A stretch of DNA of 64,000 bases from positions 121,931-185,930 of the forward strand of contig NW_001914863.1 of assembly GCF_000208925.1 (NCBI RefSeq). Direction: 5' to 3'. Below the pieces are notes generated by a model. The model searched no databases. It was not told where the DNA came from and saw nothing but the letters and a program-made list of their open reading frames with translations. Positions 1 through 9,857 of this stretch are shown here, piece after piece (position 1 is the first letter of the stretch; every line of letters begins with the position of its first letter). This DNA comes from Entamoeba histolytica HM-1:IMSS (lineage: Eukaryota; Evosea; Mastigamoebida; Endamoebidae). Both the position numbers and the translations under genes were made by a program.

Positions 1-477
1 GTGCAATCAGTTGGGATTGGGGTAACATCTTCAATTCTTCCAATTTTCATATTAGCACGAGCAAGAGCTCTGAGAGCAGCTTGAGCTCCTGGTCCTGGGG
101 TCTTGCTATAGACTCCTCCTTCACCTCTCATCTTAATGTGGAGGGAAGTAACTCCAAGGTCTTTGCATCTTTTAGCTACATCTTGAGCAGCAGTCATAGC
201 AGCATATGGTGAAGATTCATCTCTATCAGCTTTGACTCTCATACCACCAGTAATTCTAATGATGGTTTCTTTTCCTGAAATATCAGTGACATGGACGAAA
301 GTATCGTTGAAGGTAGCATAAATATGGGCTACACCAAATGCATCTTTAGTTGAACCTGGAATAACTTCTGGAACGTTTGACTTTGCGGCTACTTTCTTTG
401 ACTAAAAAGATTAGTATTTAGTTAAAACAACTTCATTTGTTAAAAATATAAATGAAATGTGTAGTGTAACAAACCAT
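1..477 (-). CDS. RPS14: 40S ribosomal protein S14 (uS11), 3' end cut by window edge
   Basis: This is the small-subunit ribosomal protein uS11, which sits on the 40S platform near the mRNA exit. The minus-strand reading shows the family core, with motifs such as [31 protein letters not shown] and [16 protein letters not shown]. The start codon at 477-475 stands alone: a 73-nt intron (474-402) follows the ATG at once. It begins GTTTGT, has a TACTAAT branch-like motif and ends TTTTTAG. Splicing gives [13 protein letters not shown], in frame with the conserved body. About 134 residues are visible; the basic C-terminal tail lies outside the window. C-ending codons are more common here than in most neighbours, as expected for a highly expressed gene. 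A TTTGAACT motif near 512-519, upstream of the start, resembles the Entamoeba GAAC promoter box. Confidence 0.95.
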
Positions 478-2552
478 GCCAATGGGTTTATTTAAGAACT
501 CGATTTAATTAGTTCAAAAGGGCTAGTAAACTATAGTTTTTTTTTAATTAATAATTAGGTTTTACTAAACCTTTTTTCTTTTTTTTTTACTTATTCACTT
601 ATAAAATGATATATATAACAATAAATAATTTTTTATAAAAAGAAATAAAAGATAATGTTATTGATATTCTACAATATGTTGAAAATTATTAGTAGCTTTT
701 TTATCATTACCTATATTAGTTATATTGTTTTGATATATTTTGATGTGAGTTTATTCATTCAAAATTACCATCATTTAATAATTAATCCATATTATTTTTC
801 ATTTATTCTTAATTATTGTTATTGTTATTGTTATTGTGTTTATTTTTATTTTTATTGATAATTTATGAATAAACCAACACTTCTTATCATAACTAGATTA
901 TCTCCTTATTATCCAATATTTATATTCATCAACTTCTCTTATAATATTTTGTATTTATTTAAATGTTGTTTATTATATTTTCATTTTGTGTATTACTTCC
1001 ATCATTTAATTGTTTTTTTTTTGTTTATCATTTTCATTATAAAATAATTTCATATTCTAAATTTAATATAATCTTCTGTGAGTAAATAATTAGAATAATT
1101 GATTACAAACAAGCATTCAATTGATTATGTGCAATGATGAAGAAATTGTAAAAGTATATTTTCTATTTTCTTATGCTATTTCCTTTCTATTAGTTTTAAT
1201 ATTTCTTTTTTTACATGATTGATCAATTTATCTCTTTTCAACATTTTCATAATAATATATTTGATAATTGTTATATTAATTGAATAAATTTAAACATTTT
1301 TTTCATTACAGATTTTCTCATGATAAAATAACTTAATTATGACTTATTTTGTTTAACTCTCTGATATATCTAAGTCATTTCATTTTAACTTTTATTAGCA
1401 TTTTATTGTATTTTAAAAGTAACATTAGTTATTCTTTAAGTTTTTATTTAACAAGAGTTTCATTAAATTTACTTCTAAAGTGTTAGGAACTTATAAAAAT
1501 TAAAGAGTGAAAATAATTATATTATTGTAGAAAATGAAAGATTTTATTGTAGTGTTTTTTAAAACTTTAGAACTTAATATCAACTAAAAAATTGAGTGTT
1601 TTTATAATGAGTATATTTTTATTCATGAATTATAATAACATCATCTATCTATTTATATTACTTTGAGTATTGTGGTTTAATAGATAAAACTAAGAATGAA
1701 AGAAGAGCATTTGTCAAGAAATTATAAAGAGCAAAGAATATCCAGATAATTTTAACCTAAGAAAAGTACAAATGAATACAACATTACCAATATATATGAT
1801 TATTCGATATATTTTTTATATCAATATATGTTTAATCAACTAAATAGTATAGAGATAATAATTTGATGATATTTATTGAAAAAAATGGTTTTATAAATGA
1901 TATGATATATTACAATTTTTATTTTCATTAATTAACAAAAATATATATTACACAAAAAAGTATTTACATGTATAATAAATGTATTCAAATATATAATTTG
2001 AAAAGATAAATAAACAAATTTCATTAATTAAACTACTAATAATTGAATTTATAACATTTATCAATTTAAATTATAAAGTACTAATTTTAACTTCATTTGT
2101 ATTTTAATATAACCAAAAACATAACCAAAACAATATGAAACAATTGTTAATCATTACTCCATTCTCTTATTAAATGATATAATATAAATGATAGTATAAA
2201 ATCAAATATATTTACACTGGTTTAATTTCACAAGAAATAATAAAAGTCTTTATAAATTAATAAACATATGTATTTTCGTATGACTATTTGTAGAAAGATT
2301 AATAAAGAAAATAGAAATGTATATTATAAATACAAAAATATTTTACACAGTAATATCATTAAAGAAATATTAAAAAAAAAAGAAGAGAATTTGTCAAGAA
2401 TAGATGAAGAGATAACCATTCCATTTGATTACATTTGATTAATTCCATATTTAGAATAACATCAAAAAGAATAAAAAAGTTTTTAAAAAAGAAGAAAAAT
2501 AAAATGAACTAAAAAAGAAAGAAATAATAGATCAATACATTTCATTATATAA
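478..2552. other. AT-rich intergenic region without a convincing gene
   Basis: This ~2 kb spacer lies between the uS11 start and the coiled-coil gene. It is extremely A+T-rich. The open frames at 655-1047 are made almost only of F, I, Y, L and S codons, as expected by chance in T-rich DNA, and show no domain. It contains a short TTATTG-type simple repeat near 818-857 and a 22-nt near-repeat at 1699-1720 and 2379-2400. No RNA gene was recognised. Confidence 0.6.
818..857. repeat. TTATTG / TTTTTA simple repeat
   Basis: Four tandem TTATTG units run into TTTATTTTTATT-type units. This is an ordinary microsatellite in AT-rich spacer DNA. Confidence 0.7.
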
Positions 2553-3557
2553 ATGAGTGTTTCATATGAAGAGATTTTCAAACAAATTGAAGAAGTAGAA
2601 ACTGATATAGATCGAATTGAGTTTAGAATAACAGAATTAACAGAAGAATTAACAGTTTGGAAAGTTATGTTAAAAAGAATTAATAACAAGAAACAATGAT
2701 TAAAAAAATAGAAATTACAAGGAACAACACAAGACAAAAGACTTAGTTCATCAATTCAAAATGAAATTATTACAACTGAAAGAAACAATTTTGAAATTCT
2801 TTGTAAAACTGTAGAACAAGTTAAACAATTAGAATCAGTGACTCAAACAACATTTAAATCTGCAACAGAAAACATTGAATTATCTCTTGAAAAAAATCAT
2901 CAACAAACAACAGGAGAAATTAATACTATAAGAGATGACATTTCATTAACAGCAAGAGTTGTAGATTCATTAGTAGAACTACATGATGAAGTTTGGTTCT
3001 GAATGTTTTTTTTTTAAAAAAAAAGAAAAGAAATAAAATTCCAATTCAAATAGATATTAATAACTTAGATCGAATCGAATCTCTCATTAAGTCAAATTAG
3101 ACAATTTTCAATGAAAAATTATTTACCTAAAATCTCTCAAATTGCTGAAATTATGCAACATCATACTATTTATATTTTATCAGAACTGTGGATGTGTGGA
3201 TTAATTCAATATGAAACTCCAATTCTTTGTTTCTGGAATAATGATAAAACATTAGCAATTCATTTGTTTTCATCATATTGTCTTGTATATCAAAATAATC
3301 AAGAATTTAAATTTGATATTTCAAAAGGAATTCTCTCTCGTGTTGAAAGGAATCCTCATTTAAAATGGAAAGATATTGATAATTATGTTTATAAAGAAAC
3401 ACATAACAAAGAAATATACACTCCAATGGGTAAATCTAAATTATCATTTATTGTAAGTGAGGATAATATTTTAATTAGATATGATAGTGGAGATATGATA
3501 GCAATTGACAGTCTTGGAGAATGTATTTTTATTGATGGTAAATTAATAACAATCTAA
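2553..3557 (+). CDS. Three-exon coiled-coil protein of unknown function
   Basis: I do not recognise a family. The best model joins 2553-2654, 2712-2990 and 3069-3557 into a 289-residue protein. Intron 1 (2655-2711, 57 nt, GTTTGG to AAATAG) removes in-frame TGA and TAG codons and keeps the frame. Intron 2 (2991-3068, 78 nt, GTTTGG to ACTTAG) removes a TGA and leads in frame into the longest open segment, which starts with IESNLSLSQIRQFSMKNY. Exons 1 and 2 are rich in E, K, Q, N and I with heptad-like spacing (for example EEIFKQIEEVETDIDRIE), suggesting a coiled coil. Exon 3 is a compact ~160-residue domain with LWMCGLIQYETPILCFWNN and a glycine-punctuated, beta-rich C-terminus. Both donors are GTTTGG rather than the usual GTTTGT. 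The alternative is a decayed coiled-coil pseudogene with only the last 148 residues open, but frame continuity across both introns argues against that. Confidence 0.65.
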
Positions 3558-3738
3558 TTTACTTGTTTATTTCATTCTAATTTCTTTTTATTATCAACTC
3601 TTTTCTAAGTAAAAGTATCTGTTCTTTTTGTATTTTTATGCTGTATTGCGTTATATATAACATTAACGAATAATGTAAACTTAAAAATAGAAAAAAGAAG
3701 ATTTCAATCTGAAAAAGTAATTTTCAGAAAGTTGAAGA

Positions 3739-4570
3739 ATGAAAACAATAACAATTTCTGTTGGGCTTTGTGGAGATTCAGGTGTTGGGAAAACAGGAAT
3801 TTTTAAACGATATATTACTGGAAAATACACAGGAACAGAAAAAGCATCAGTGTCTTGTGATGTTAGTTGTAAAAAATTAAATATTGAAGGAGAAGCATAT
3901 AACCTACAATTGTGGGATACTGCTGGTCAAGAAGTGTTTAGATCAATTACTGCATCATATTTTAGAAATAGACATGTTATGTGTTTTTGTTTTGATATCA
4001 CTAAAAAGGCTTCATTCTCTTCAATCTCTGGATGGCTTAGAGAATTTCAACAAAACCAAAATCCTAGTTTTACTACTAAACTTATTCTTGTTGGTTGTAA
4101 ATCAGATTTAGAAGGAAATAGACAAATTACAACTACTGAAGCTGAACAATTTGCTCAAGAAAATAAAATGTCTTATTATGAATGTTCAGCTAAAACGTTT
4201 GTACTTTTTTATATTTTGAATGATTTATTTTCCTTTATGAAACATATTATCATTTTATTCTTTCTGTTATTATTAATAATTAATAAAAATATATAACTAA
4301 TAATCAAGTAATGTTGGTATTGATCAATTGTTTAGTCATGCCATTTCATTAGTTAGAAATGGTGAAATACCATTAGATCAACTCTCAACAAGAAGAAATA
4401 CTGTTGCAAGTACTATTCATGAAAATCAACCAAAAACATCTAATGTAAACAATATCACACGTACCGCATTTTATCAAAAACAATCTCAATCACAACAACT
4501 TGATGCCTCTCAATCAGTCAATTTAAATCAACCACCAACATCTCAATCTCAATTCTCATCATGTTGTTAA
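3739..4570 (+). CDS. Rab-family small GTPase with C-terminal CC
   Basis: This is a Ras-superfamily GTPase of the Rab type, expected to regulate vesicle traffic on membranes. The exons are 3739-4196 and 4309-4570, giving 239 residues. Seen: P-loop GDSGVGKT (residues 12-19), WDTAGQE in switch II, G5 ECSAKT, and a C-terminal SSCC for double prenylation. The intron (4197-4308, 112 nt) starts GTTTGT and splits the ACT codon of SAKTNVGIDQLF. Its acceptor is CAAG rather than TAG, and unspliced reading would end in a junk hydrophobic tail. Oddities: the G4 motif is CKSD where Rabs have NKxD, and switch I (around ASVSCDV) lacks the usual IGVDF. This looks like a divergent lineage-specific Rab (RabX type) rather than a direct orthologue of a named Rab. 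Confidence 0.9.
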
Positions 4571-4687
4571 CATTTTTATTTAATTTGTTCTTTTCTTTGA
4601 ATTTTTATTATTATTATAACAAAATTAATAAAAGTATTGATATTAAAGACAAAAAACCCTGTTTTGGTATTAAAAAATCAAATTCAA

Positions 4688-4885
4688 TCATTTATGCTCC
4701 TCTTCAGTTTTCACAGGATTTGTTCTATTTCTTCTCACAATTTCATCAACATCAACACCAGTTGACTCTTTTAAGTTCTTCAATATTTCATCCAAGCGAT
4801 GTCTGCGTAACCCTTCAGTTAATTCCTTTCTTGCCTTTTTGTTCTTTTGAACTCGTTTTGAATTAGCAGCCTTTCTCTTTGCCAT
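4688..4885 (-). CDS. Small basic protein, 65 aa, function unknown
   Basis: This is a compact open frame starting with ATG at 4885. The first half is very basic (MAKRKAANSKRVQKNKKARK). A mixed-charge helix-like stretch follows (RRHRLDEILKNLKESTGVDVDEIV), ending in an acidic tail. Codon use and composition look like real protein rather than AT-rich noise. The lysine/arginine-rich N-terminus would suit a nucleolar or RNA-binding role, but that is inference and I do not recognise the family. It is divergent from the next gene, with only ~63 bp between start codons, and convergent with the Rab gene (stop at 4570). Confidence 0.65.
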   Translation of the reverse strand: MAKRKAANSKRVQKNKKARKELTEGLRRHRLDEILKNLKESTGVDVDEIVRRNRTNPVKTEEEHK

Positions 4886-4948
4886 GATTAATGAAGTGGA
4901 ATTTATGAGATGATCTTAAAAAATCTGGTTATTTTGAAAAAAGAAAAC

Positions 4949-5197
4949 ATGACTGAAACTACTGAGTCATCCGTCGTTAATTCTACTAGACATGACTTTG
5001 ACTCTTTTAAAGAACGTATAGAGGCGCAATTGAAACAAATTGAAGATGAAGCACTTGCAACAGAAAAAGAAACTGAGATTGTATTACAACAAAATGCTAA
5101 AACTAATTCTAACTCACAATTTTTATTAGCGGAGATTAGTGCATTTGGAAAAGAAATGGAACAATTAAAACAGGAGATGTCTGATGCACAAAAGTAA
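4949..5197 (+). CDS. Small coiled-coil protein, 82 aa, function unknown
   Basis: An upstream in-frame ATG at 4910 exists, but the second ATG at 4949 (MTETTESSVVNSTRHDFDS) gives a more natural N-terminus and leaves room for a promoter against the divergent gene at 4885. The product is acidic and mostly helical. KERIEAQLKQIEDEALATEK and AFGKEMEQLKQEMSDAQK show heptad patterning. It could be a subunit of a small helical complex, but nothing in the sequence fixes a family. Its 3' end lies 57 bp from the end of the convergent FKBP gene. Confidence 0.65.
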   Translation: MTETTESSVVNSTRHDFDSFKERIEAQLKQIEDEALATEKETEIVLQQNAKTNSNSQFLLAEISAFGKEMEQLKQEMSDAQK

Positions 5198-5254
5198 TTT
5201 TATTTTAATTCATTAGTCATTGAAATATTCAATTACTTTTTTTACTTTTTCATA

Positions 5255-5776
5255 TTATAAATCATCTCGAATTTTATTAAATTGTGCATCAAAATATGAA
5301 ATAACTTTCACTATTTTAATGTCAAACTTAAGAATAGAATTAGCTGGAATCATTCCTACTTCACGATCTCCATACCCAAGGTGTGGTGGAATTATTAATG
5401 TCAATTCATCATTTTCACATTTACCTAATAGTCCTTGTTCCCATCCAGGAATGACTTGTCGTACTCCAACTTGAAAAGTAAATGGTTCATCTTTAATAGC
5501 AGTTGTATCAAAAAGGACACCATCTTGTAAAGTTCCATTATAATGAACACTTACATAATCTCCATATTCAATGTGATGTTCACATTGTTCTTGTTTCTTC
5601 TAATTAGTTTTTTTTTTCCTTTTCTAATAAAATTTACAAACTTTCATAATAACTTCTAATTTTTCTATTCCACTTTCTGCTTTTCTAATAGTTTTGAAGA
5701 CATCATCATCACTCATATGATAAAAACGATTTGCAGATGATAAGGTAAAGAGAAGAACAATAATGATGAGTTTCAT
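5255..5776 (-). CDS. FKBP-type peptidyl-prolyl isomerase with signal peptide
   Basis: This is a proline cis-trans isomerase likely to act in the secretory pathway. The exons are 5776-5642 and 5599-5255, joined across a 42-nt intron (5641-5600, GTTTGT to AATTAG), giving 159 residues. The N-terminus MKLIIIVLLFTLSSA is a clear signal peptide. The FKBP fold follows from about residue 55: YGDYVSVHYNGTL, DGVLFDTT, QVIPGWEQGLLG, IIPPHLGYG and PANSILKFDIKIVKV, all standard FKBP landmarks including the V-I-P-G-W active-site strip. A short helical extension separates the signal peptide from the domain. No HDEL/KDEL-like retention signal is seen; the protein ends in RDDL. The intron splits the gene between extension and domain. 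It shares a ~68-bp upstream region with the PB1 gene. Confidence 0.92.
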
Positions 5777-5844
5777 TTGAAATTATTTTAGTTTTTTCTA
5801 GAAAAAATAAAAAATCTGAAAAAGGTGTATTATAACGAAGTTTC
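5777..5844. promoter_or_regulatory. Short bidirectional promoter region (FKBP / PB1 genes)
   Basis: Only 68 bp separate the ATG of the minus-strand FKBP gene from the ATG of the plus-strand PB1 gene. Both core promoters and both short leaders must therefore lie here or overlap the opposite coding sequence. It contains AAAAATAAAAAATCTG, loosely like the Entamoeba Inr element. The promoter role is inferred from position. Confidence 0.45.
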
Positions 5845-6417
5845 ATGACGTTGTTTAAGTTAGAATATATGAATGATATTAGAATTGTTGAACTTCAAAA
5901 CCTCACCATTGTCTCTCTCTATGATGCATTTACAAAAAAATTTAATTTAAAAGATGTTAGGTTAAGACCACGTTATTTGATGAAGTTTCTTGATACAGAC
6001 GGAGATTGGGTAACCTTAACTGATGACACTGACATTCTTTTAGCAATGAAACAAATGAAGAATATTACTTTAAGATTAAAACTTGTTGGTTTGTTTATAG
6101 TTTTAATTGCTTAGAATATTCAACAATTCATTTGTCTATTCATTTATTCATAATTAGATAGTTATCAAACCGCTACTAGTTCAATGAATGAAGAATGGGA
6201 CTTACGACCATTATTCTCTCAATTAATTAATTCTCCTTCTATTCAGAACAGTATCTCAAAAATGGTTGAAAATATTCTTCAAACATCAAATCAAGTGGTT
6301 GAAGTTAGAACAAAACCTGAAGTAGTTAAAATGCCATCAAATTATAATACATCACAAAATGAAATGGAAAATCTTCCAGTATTAGATGATGATGGTTTGT
6401 TTTATTCATTGAAATAA
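5845..6417 (+). CDS. PB1-domain protein
   Basis: The exons are 5845-6088 and 6158-6417, giving 167 residues. The intron (6089-6157, 69 nt) is GTTTGT to AATTAG. Residues ~4-80 form a PB1 domain: a lysine in the first strand (FKLEYMNDIRIVEL) and the acidic OPCA loop (FLDTDGDWVTLTDDTDILLA), so it has both type I and type II interaction faces. PB1 domains pair head-to-tail with other PB1 proteins in scaffolds and autophagy adaptors. The rest lacks ZZ and UBA domains. The C-terminus reads LPVLDDDGLFYSLK, with a possible LIR motif (acidic run plus F-Y-S-L). A further canonical donor GTTTGT at 6395 and acceptor TTTATAG at 6438 would replace this end by DDDVVEVD, with stop at 6453-6455, so the C-terminus is uncertain. 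Confidence 0.85.
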
Positions 6418-6577
6418 ACAATGTATTAATTTTTATAGTTGTTGAAGTTGATTAATTTAAATCTTCTTTTCCTCTAATTAAAGTTTTGTATTTTTACTAA
6501 ATGAAAAGCAAGTTGTTTTATGGGTATATAAATGGATGATTAGAAAAGAAAGGTTATTGAATTCTACGATATAAGTA

Positions 6578-7483
6578 ATGAACACTTCTGATTGGATGAA
6601 ATGCAATTCTACAATCCAGTTAAAACCAATCACCAAGATTGGAATGGTTGGAAGTCATGATAGTGGAACATCTACTATTTTACCACAATATGGAATTACT
6701 CCTTTCACAATATTTCCCAAGAAACATCGTTCATTCATGAAAAGATGGTCAAAGACTCAACAACTTGGAATTAGAGATCAGTGCATTGCTGGAATTCGAT
6801 ATTTTGATTTCAGGGTTGTTTATAATCATAAATTGAAGAAATTTTATTTACTTCATGGATTGTATTGTCAATTACTTGAAACAGCTCTTCGGGATATTAC
6901 TTGTTTTCTCACAGAACATGATGGTGAAGTTATTATTATAGACATTAATCATTTGTATCAAATTAACTCCTTGAATAATTTTCAATCACTTTGTCTATTG
7001 ATAGAGGAGTGTTGTTCTAAACATCTTGTACTTAATGACTATAACAAATTCATGATTCCTTTGTCACAACTTGTGCATATCAAACAACGATTGTTTGTGT
7101 TTTGCTTAAATCCCTTTAACCAAAAACTTCCTCTCTATCTCTTTCCACAAGACCAGATTGATTCAATTTGGCCAAACAAGAATGAAACACAGAAAATGTT
7201 AAAGAGACTTGATTATAACTCAAAGCTTTATCAAAACAACCAAAAACTGACAATCATTCAAGCTGTTGTTACTCCATCTATAAAAAGTATCAGAAAGAGT
7301 TATTATACAAAGAAGTATCCAAACTCAACTATCAAAATTGCTGAAAAAACAAATCCATTAGTACTTAAATGGCTTCAGACATCATCAGCATTTGTAAACA
7401 TACTTCTTATTGATAATGTCAAAATGAATGACGAAATCGTTCATTTTATGATTAGAAGGAATAATTTCATTGAGAAATATTAA
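6578..7483 (+). CDS. PI-PLC X-domain-containing protein (PLCXD-like)
   Basis: This 301-residue single-exon protein has the catalytic X-box fold of phosphatidylinositol-specific phospholipase C. GMVGSHDSGTST near residue 28 carries the first catalytic histidine. GIRYFDFRV has the conserved D-x-R pair, FYLLHGLYCQ the second histidine region, and GEVIIIDINH is the following strand. There is no Y box, EF hand, PH or C2 domain, so it resembles the short PLCXD proteins or bacterial PI-PLC rather than metazoan PLC beta/delta. No signal peptide is evident. A cytosolic or membrane-surface phosphodiesterase acting on phosphoinositides or related lipids is inferred from the family. It lies alone on the plus strand after the PB1 gene, followed by a ~1.9 kb spacer. 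Confidence 0.85.
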   Translation: MNTSDWMKCNSTIQLKPITKIGMVGSHDSGTSTILPQYGITPFTIFPKKHRSFMKRWSKTQQLGIRDQCIAGIRYFDFRVVYNHKLKKFYLLHGLYCQLLETALRDITCFLTEHDGEVIIIDINHLYQINSLNNFQSLCLLIEECCSKHLVLNDYNKFMIPLSQLVHIKQRLFVFCLNPFNQKLPLYLFPQDQIDSIWPNKNETQKMLKRLDYNSKLYQNNQKLTIIQAVVTPSIKSIRKSYYTKKYPNSTIKIAEKTNPLVLKWLQTSSAFVNILLIDNVKMNDEIVHFMIRRNNFIEKY

Positions 7484-9350
7484 TTGAATTTTTGTTTCTT
7501 TACTTATACAGCAATAGGAATTAAAAACTTTAATCCTCTTTTATTAAAATAGAACAAACTTTAAGGTAATACAACATCATTTGTTTCTCTATTATTTCTT
7601 CATTTATTAACATTTATAAAAGGGTTATATGATAGAATTAAGTCTATGGTACGTTTTTGTTTGAATGATTCATGGTAATTATTTTATTCAAATTCAATAA
7701 CAAAATAGTTTATAATATCTAAAAAATATTTTATTTTCATAACAAAGATTAACAATAATTTAATATCATCAATAATTGAAAAACCGTGATGATAATTCTA
7801 AACAGTAACAATATTAAGTGAGTCTGATTGTTGAATACTAAAATTAATTGATACATTTAACTACCAATAATTCATATCTTTTTTTTTATTTTAGGTAAGA
7901 AGATTATTATTTTGTTATAAAAAAATTGAGTCATAATAAGGTTTGTATTTTTTTTTTAAGAACAAGTTTTTTAACTTGTTAAAGAACCTTTGTAATTGGT
8001 TGTGATAAAAATATTGTTAAACAATTAAACCATTTTCTATTTCTAATAATACTAAGAACCTTCTTAAAAAAACATTACTCCTTTATAATTGATTTATTCA
8101 TCTCTCTGTATATTACTCATTTAGTATTTTTTATAACTTATTTTTATTTATTAATTTTACTACTCTTTTAGATAAATTAATATCAACAGAATGTGCTTCA
8201 GACTTATTTCATTGAATAAGTACTTAGTCTCTAATCAAAATATGTTAATAACTTATTAATTAACAATTTCTATAACATAAATTGTAAATAATATTAAAGA
8301 GATAAATAATAATTATAGCTATGAACCAACTTTGTCTAATCTAAAGTCCAAGGTATTGATGGAGAGTTAACTTCTTCTAGTCTCTGCAAAAAAAGTTATA
8401 AAAAATAGTTAAACTAACAAAATAGAAAAAATGGGGTGTGAGTTATTTTCTGTCCTAATTATTTTGTAATTAGGATTAGACCTTTATTTGCTTAAGCTAG
8501 TTTTTATTAATTTAGTCTCTTCCTAAGCTTTTCACTGTTTTAAAGAAAAATGTTAGTGATATATTTCATACCTAAATGATGAAAATTTCATTTCAATAAT
8601 AACCAGCTAAGAATTGAAAGTCATAAAAAGTTAATAAGTACTTTAGCATTGTATTTTGGTATTTACAAACTGCTTTTATTTGGTCTAATGACATCAGTTG
8701 TCATTTGTAACTAAAAACTTGTGACCACAACACATAATTAGGCATTATGAAAATTATAAAACTTCTCGATAAAATTCCTTTGAAAAAAATGTTCTTAATA
8801 TTGTGTTGCTGTTAGTCATAGTTCAGAAAAGTTTGCGGATGAGATAGACTTTCATTGTTATTATCTTCAATAAAACTCAACTATTATTATTGGCAAACCC
8901 ATAGTTTCTCATTGTACAACTCCATTTTACAACCCCTTTATAATATTTGGAAGTATAATAAAGTGTTAACTAAAGAAAAGATACAACCAAAATATCTTCT
9001 GACATAATGGTTATTGTTAATATTTTCTGATGATTTTCAAATCGTTAAAGTTATAAATAAAAAACAATGAATGAATATGAAGAAGAGAAGAAAAAGAAAA
9101 TGTTTATAAAAATTGTTTTCAAAAAAAGATTTTAAAAAGAAAGTTTTTGAATATTTCTTTCGTTCAAATTCATGAAAAAATAATAATAAACCAATTTTCA
9201 TGAATATAATGAAATAACTCAGTTAAAATAGTGAATTGTTTTAACTTAAAGGAAAAAAAAGAAGTTATTTTGAAACATATTTTAATAAAAAAGATAATAA
9301 CAACGAATATCAATAATACTATTTAATTGAATGAAATAACATTTATTTTA
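7484..9350. other. AT-rich intergenic region with possible coding relics
   Basis: This 1.9 kb region lies between the PLCXD gene and the Myb gene. Most is AT-rich spacer with no recognisable RNA gene. The part near 8340-8940 is less extreme in composition and reads on the minus strand like a broken coding sequence, listed separately. Confidence 0.55.
8340..8940 (-). pseudogene. Possible decayed protein gene
   Basis: On the minus strand, one frame from about 8870 to 8600 reads protein-like stretches (for example EDNNNESLSHPQTF, then QIKAVCKYQNTMLKY) broken by only a few stops. A second short segment at about 8385-8342, RLEEVNSPSIPWTLD followed by a stop, comes directly after TTTTTTTGCAG, which could be a splice acceptor. 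Stops are rarer than expected for random DNA this AT-rich, but I recognise no family. This may be a relic or chance. Confidence 0.25.
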
Positions 9351-9857
9351 CTAATAAAATATAGGTGAATTTGCAATAACAGTAAATCCTGAATTAACAG
9401 GAATAAAAACAGAATGAGTTTGAATAGGTTGTGTTGGTTGATTCTCTACCAAATCAGCAAAATGAGAGAAGAATCTATTTTTGATTTGGTTAGCAGTTCT
9501 TCCAGGAAGATACTTTCTTATTTCAGTCCATTTATTTCCATAAACTTTTCTATATTTCAATAAGATTTGATCTTCTTCATAAGACCATGGCTTACGAACA
9601 ATATTAGGATCAAATCGATTATAATAACGATCTTTACATTGTTTTTTTGTTCTTCCTGGAACACATTCATCTATCAAATCCCAATTATTAATCCCATACA
9701 ATTGAATAGCGTTTTGAAGTAATATATCTTCTTCTTTTGTCCATGATAATACAACTTTACTTTTCTTTTTATGAACAGTCACTCCATGAGACTGAATTTC
9801 TCCTTGTAGCTTAGGAAGAAGATCACTTAGTGAACATTGACGTGAATCAATCTGCAT
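9351..9857 (-). CDS. R2R3 Myb-like DNA-binding protein
   Basis: This 168-residue protein starts at the ATG at 9857. It contains two consecutive SANT/Myb repeats. The first spans about residues 36-85, with W at LSWTKEEDILLQNAI, W at NNWDLIDECVPGRTKKQC and a closing aromatic at RYYNRF. The second spans about 90-140, with KPWSYEEDQILLKYRKVYG, KWTEIRKYLPGRTANQI and KNRFFSHF. Regularly spaced tryptophans and the GRT-x-x-Q recognition helices are typical of DNA-binding R2R3 Mybs. The tails are short, with no activation domain recognised. It is probably a nuclear transcription factor. It stands alone between two long spacers, head-to-head with the small basic gene at 10374. Confidence 0.92.
   Translation of the reverse strand: MQIDSRQCSLSDLLPKLQGEIQSHGVTVHKKKSKVVLSWTKEEDILLQNAIQLYGINNWDLIDECVPGRTKKQCKDRYYNRFDPNIVRKPWSYEEDQILLKYRKVYGNKWTEIRKYLPGRTANQIKNRFFSHFADLVENQPTQPIQTHSVFIPVNSGFTVIANSPIFY

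Noticed and set aside
655..1047. Two open frames rich in F, I, Y and L
   Set aside because: Composition is what T-rich spacer gives by chance; there is no domain, and one frame is largely a simple repeat.
1699..2400. 22-nt near-repeat AAAGAAGAG(C/A)ATTTGTCAAGAA at 1699-1720 and 2379-2400
   Set aside because: Similarity stops at both ends and falls in purine-rich low-complexity DNA; chance is likely.
3069..3080. GATCGAATCGAATC, faintly like a tRNA T-arm
   Set aside because: No cloverleaf can be drawn around it; it is the start of exon 3 of the coiled-coil gene.
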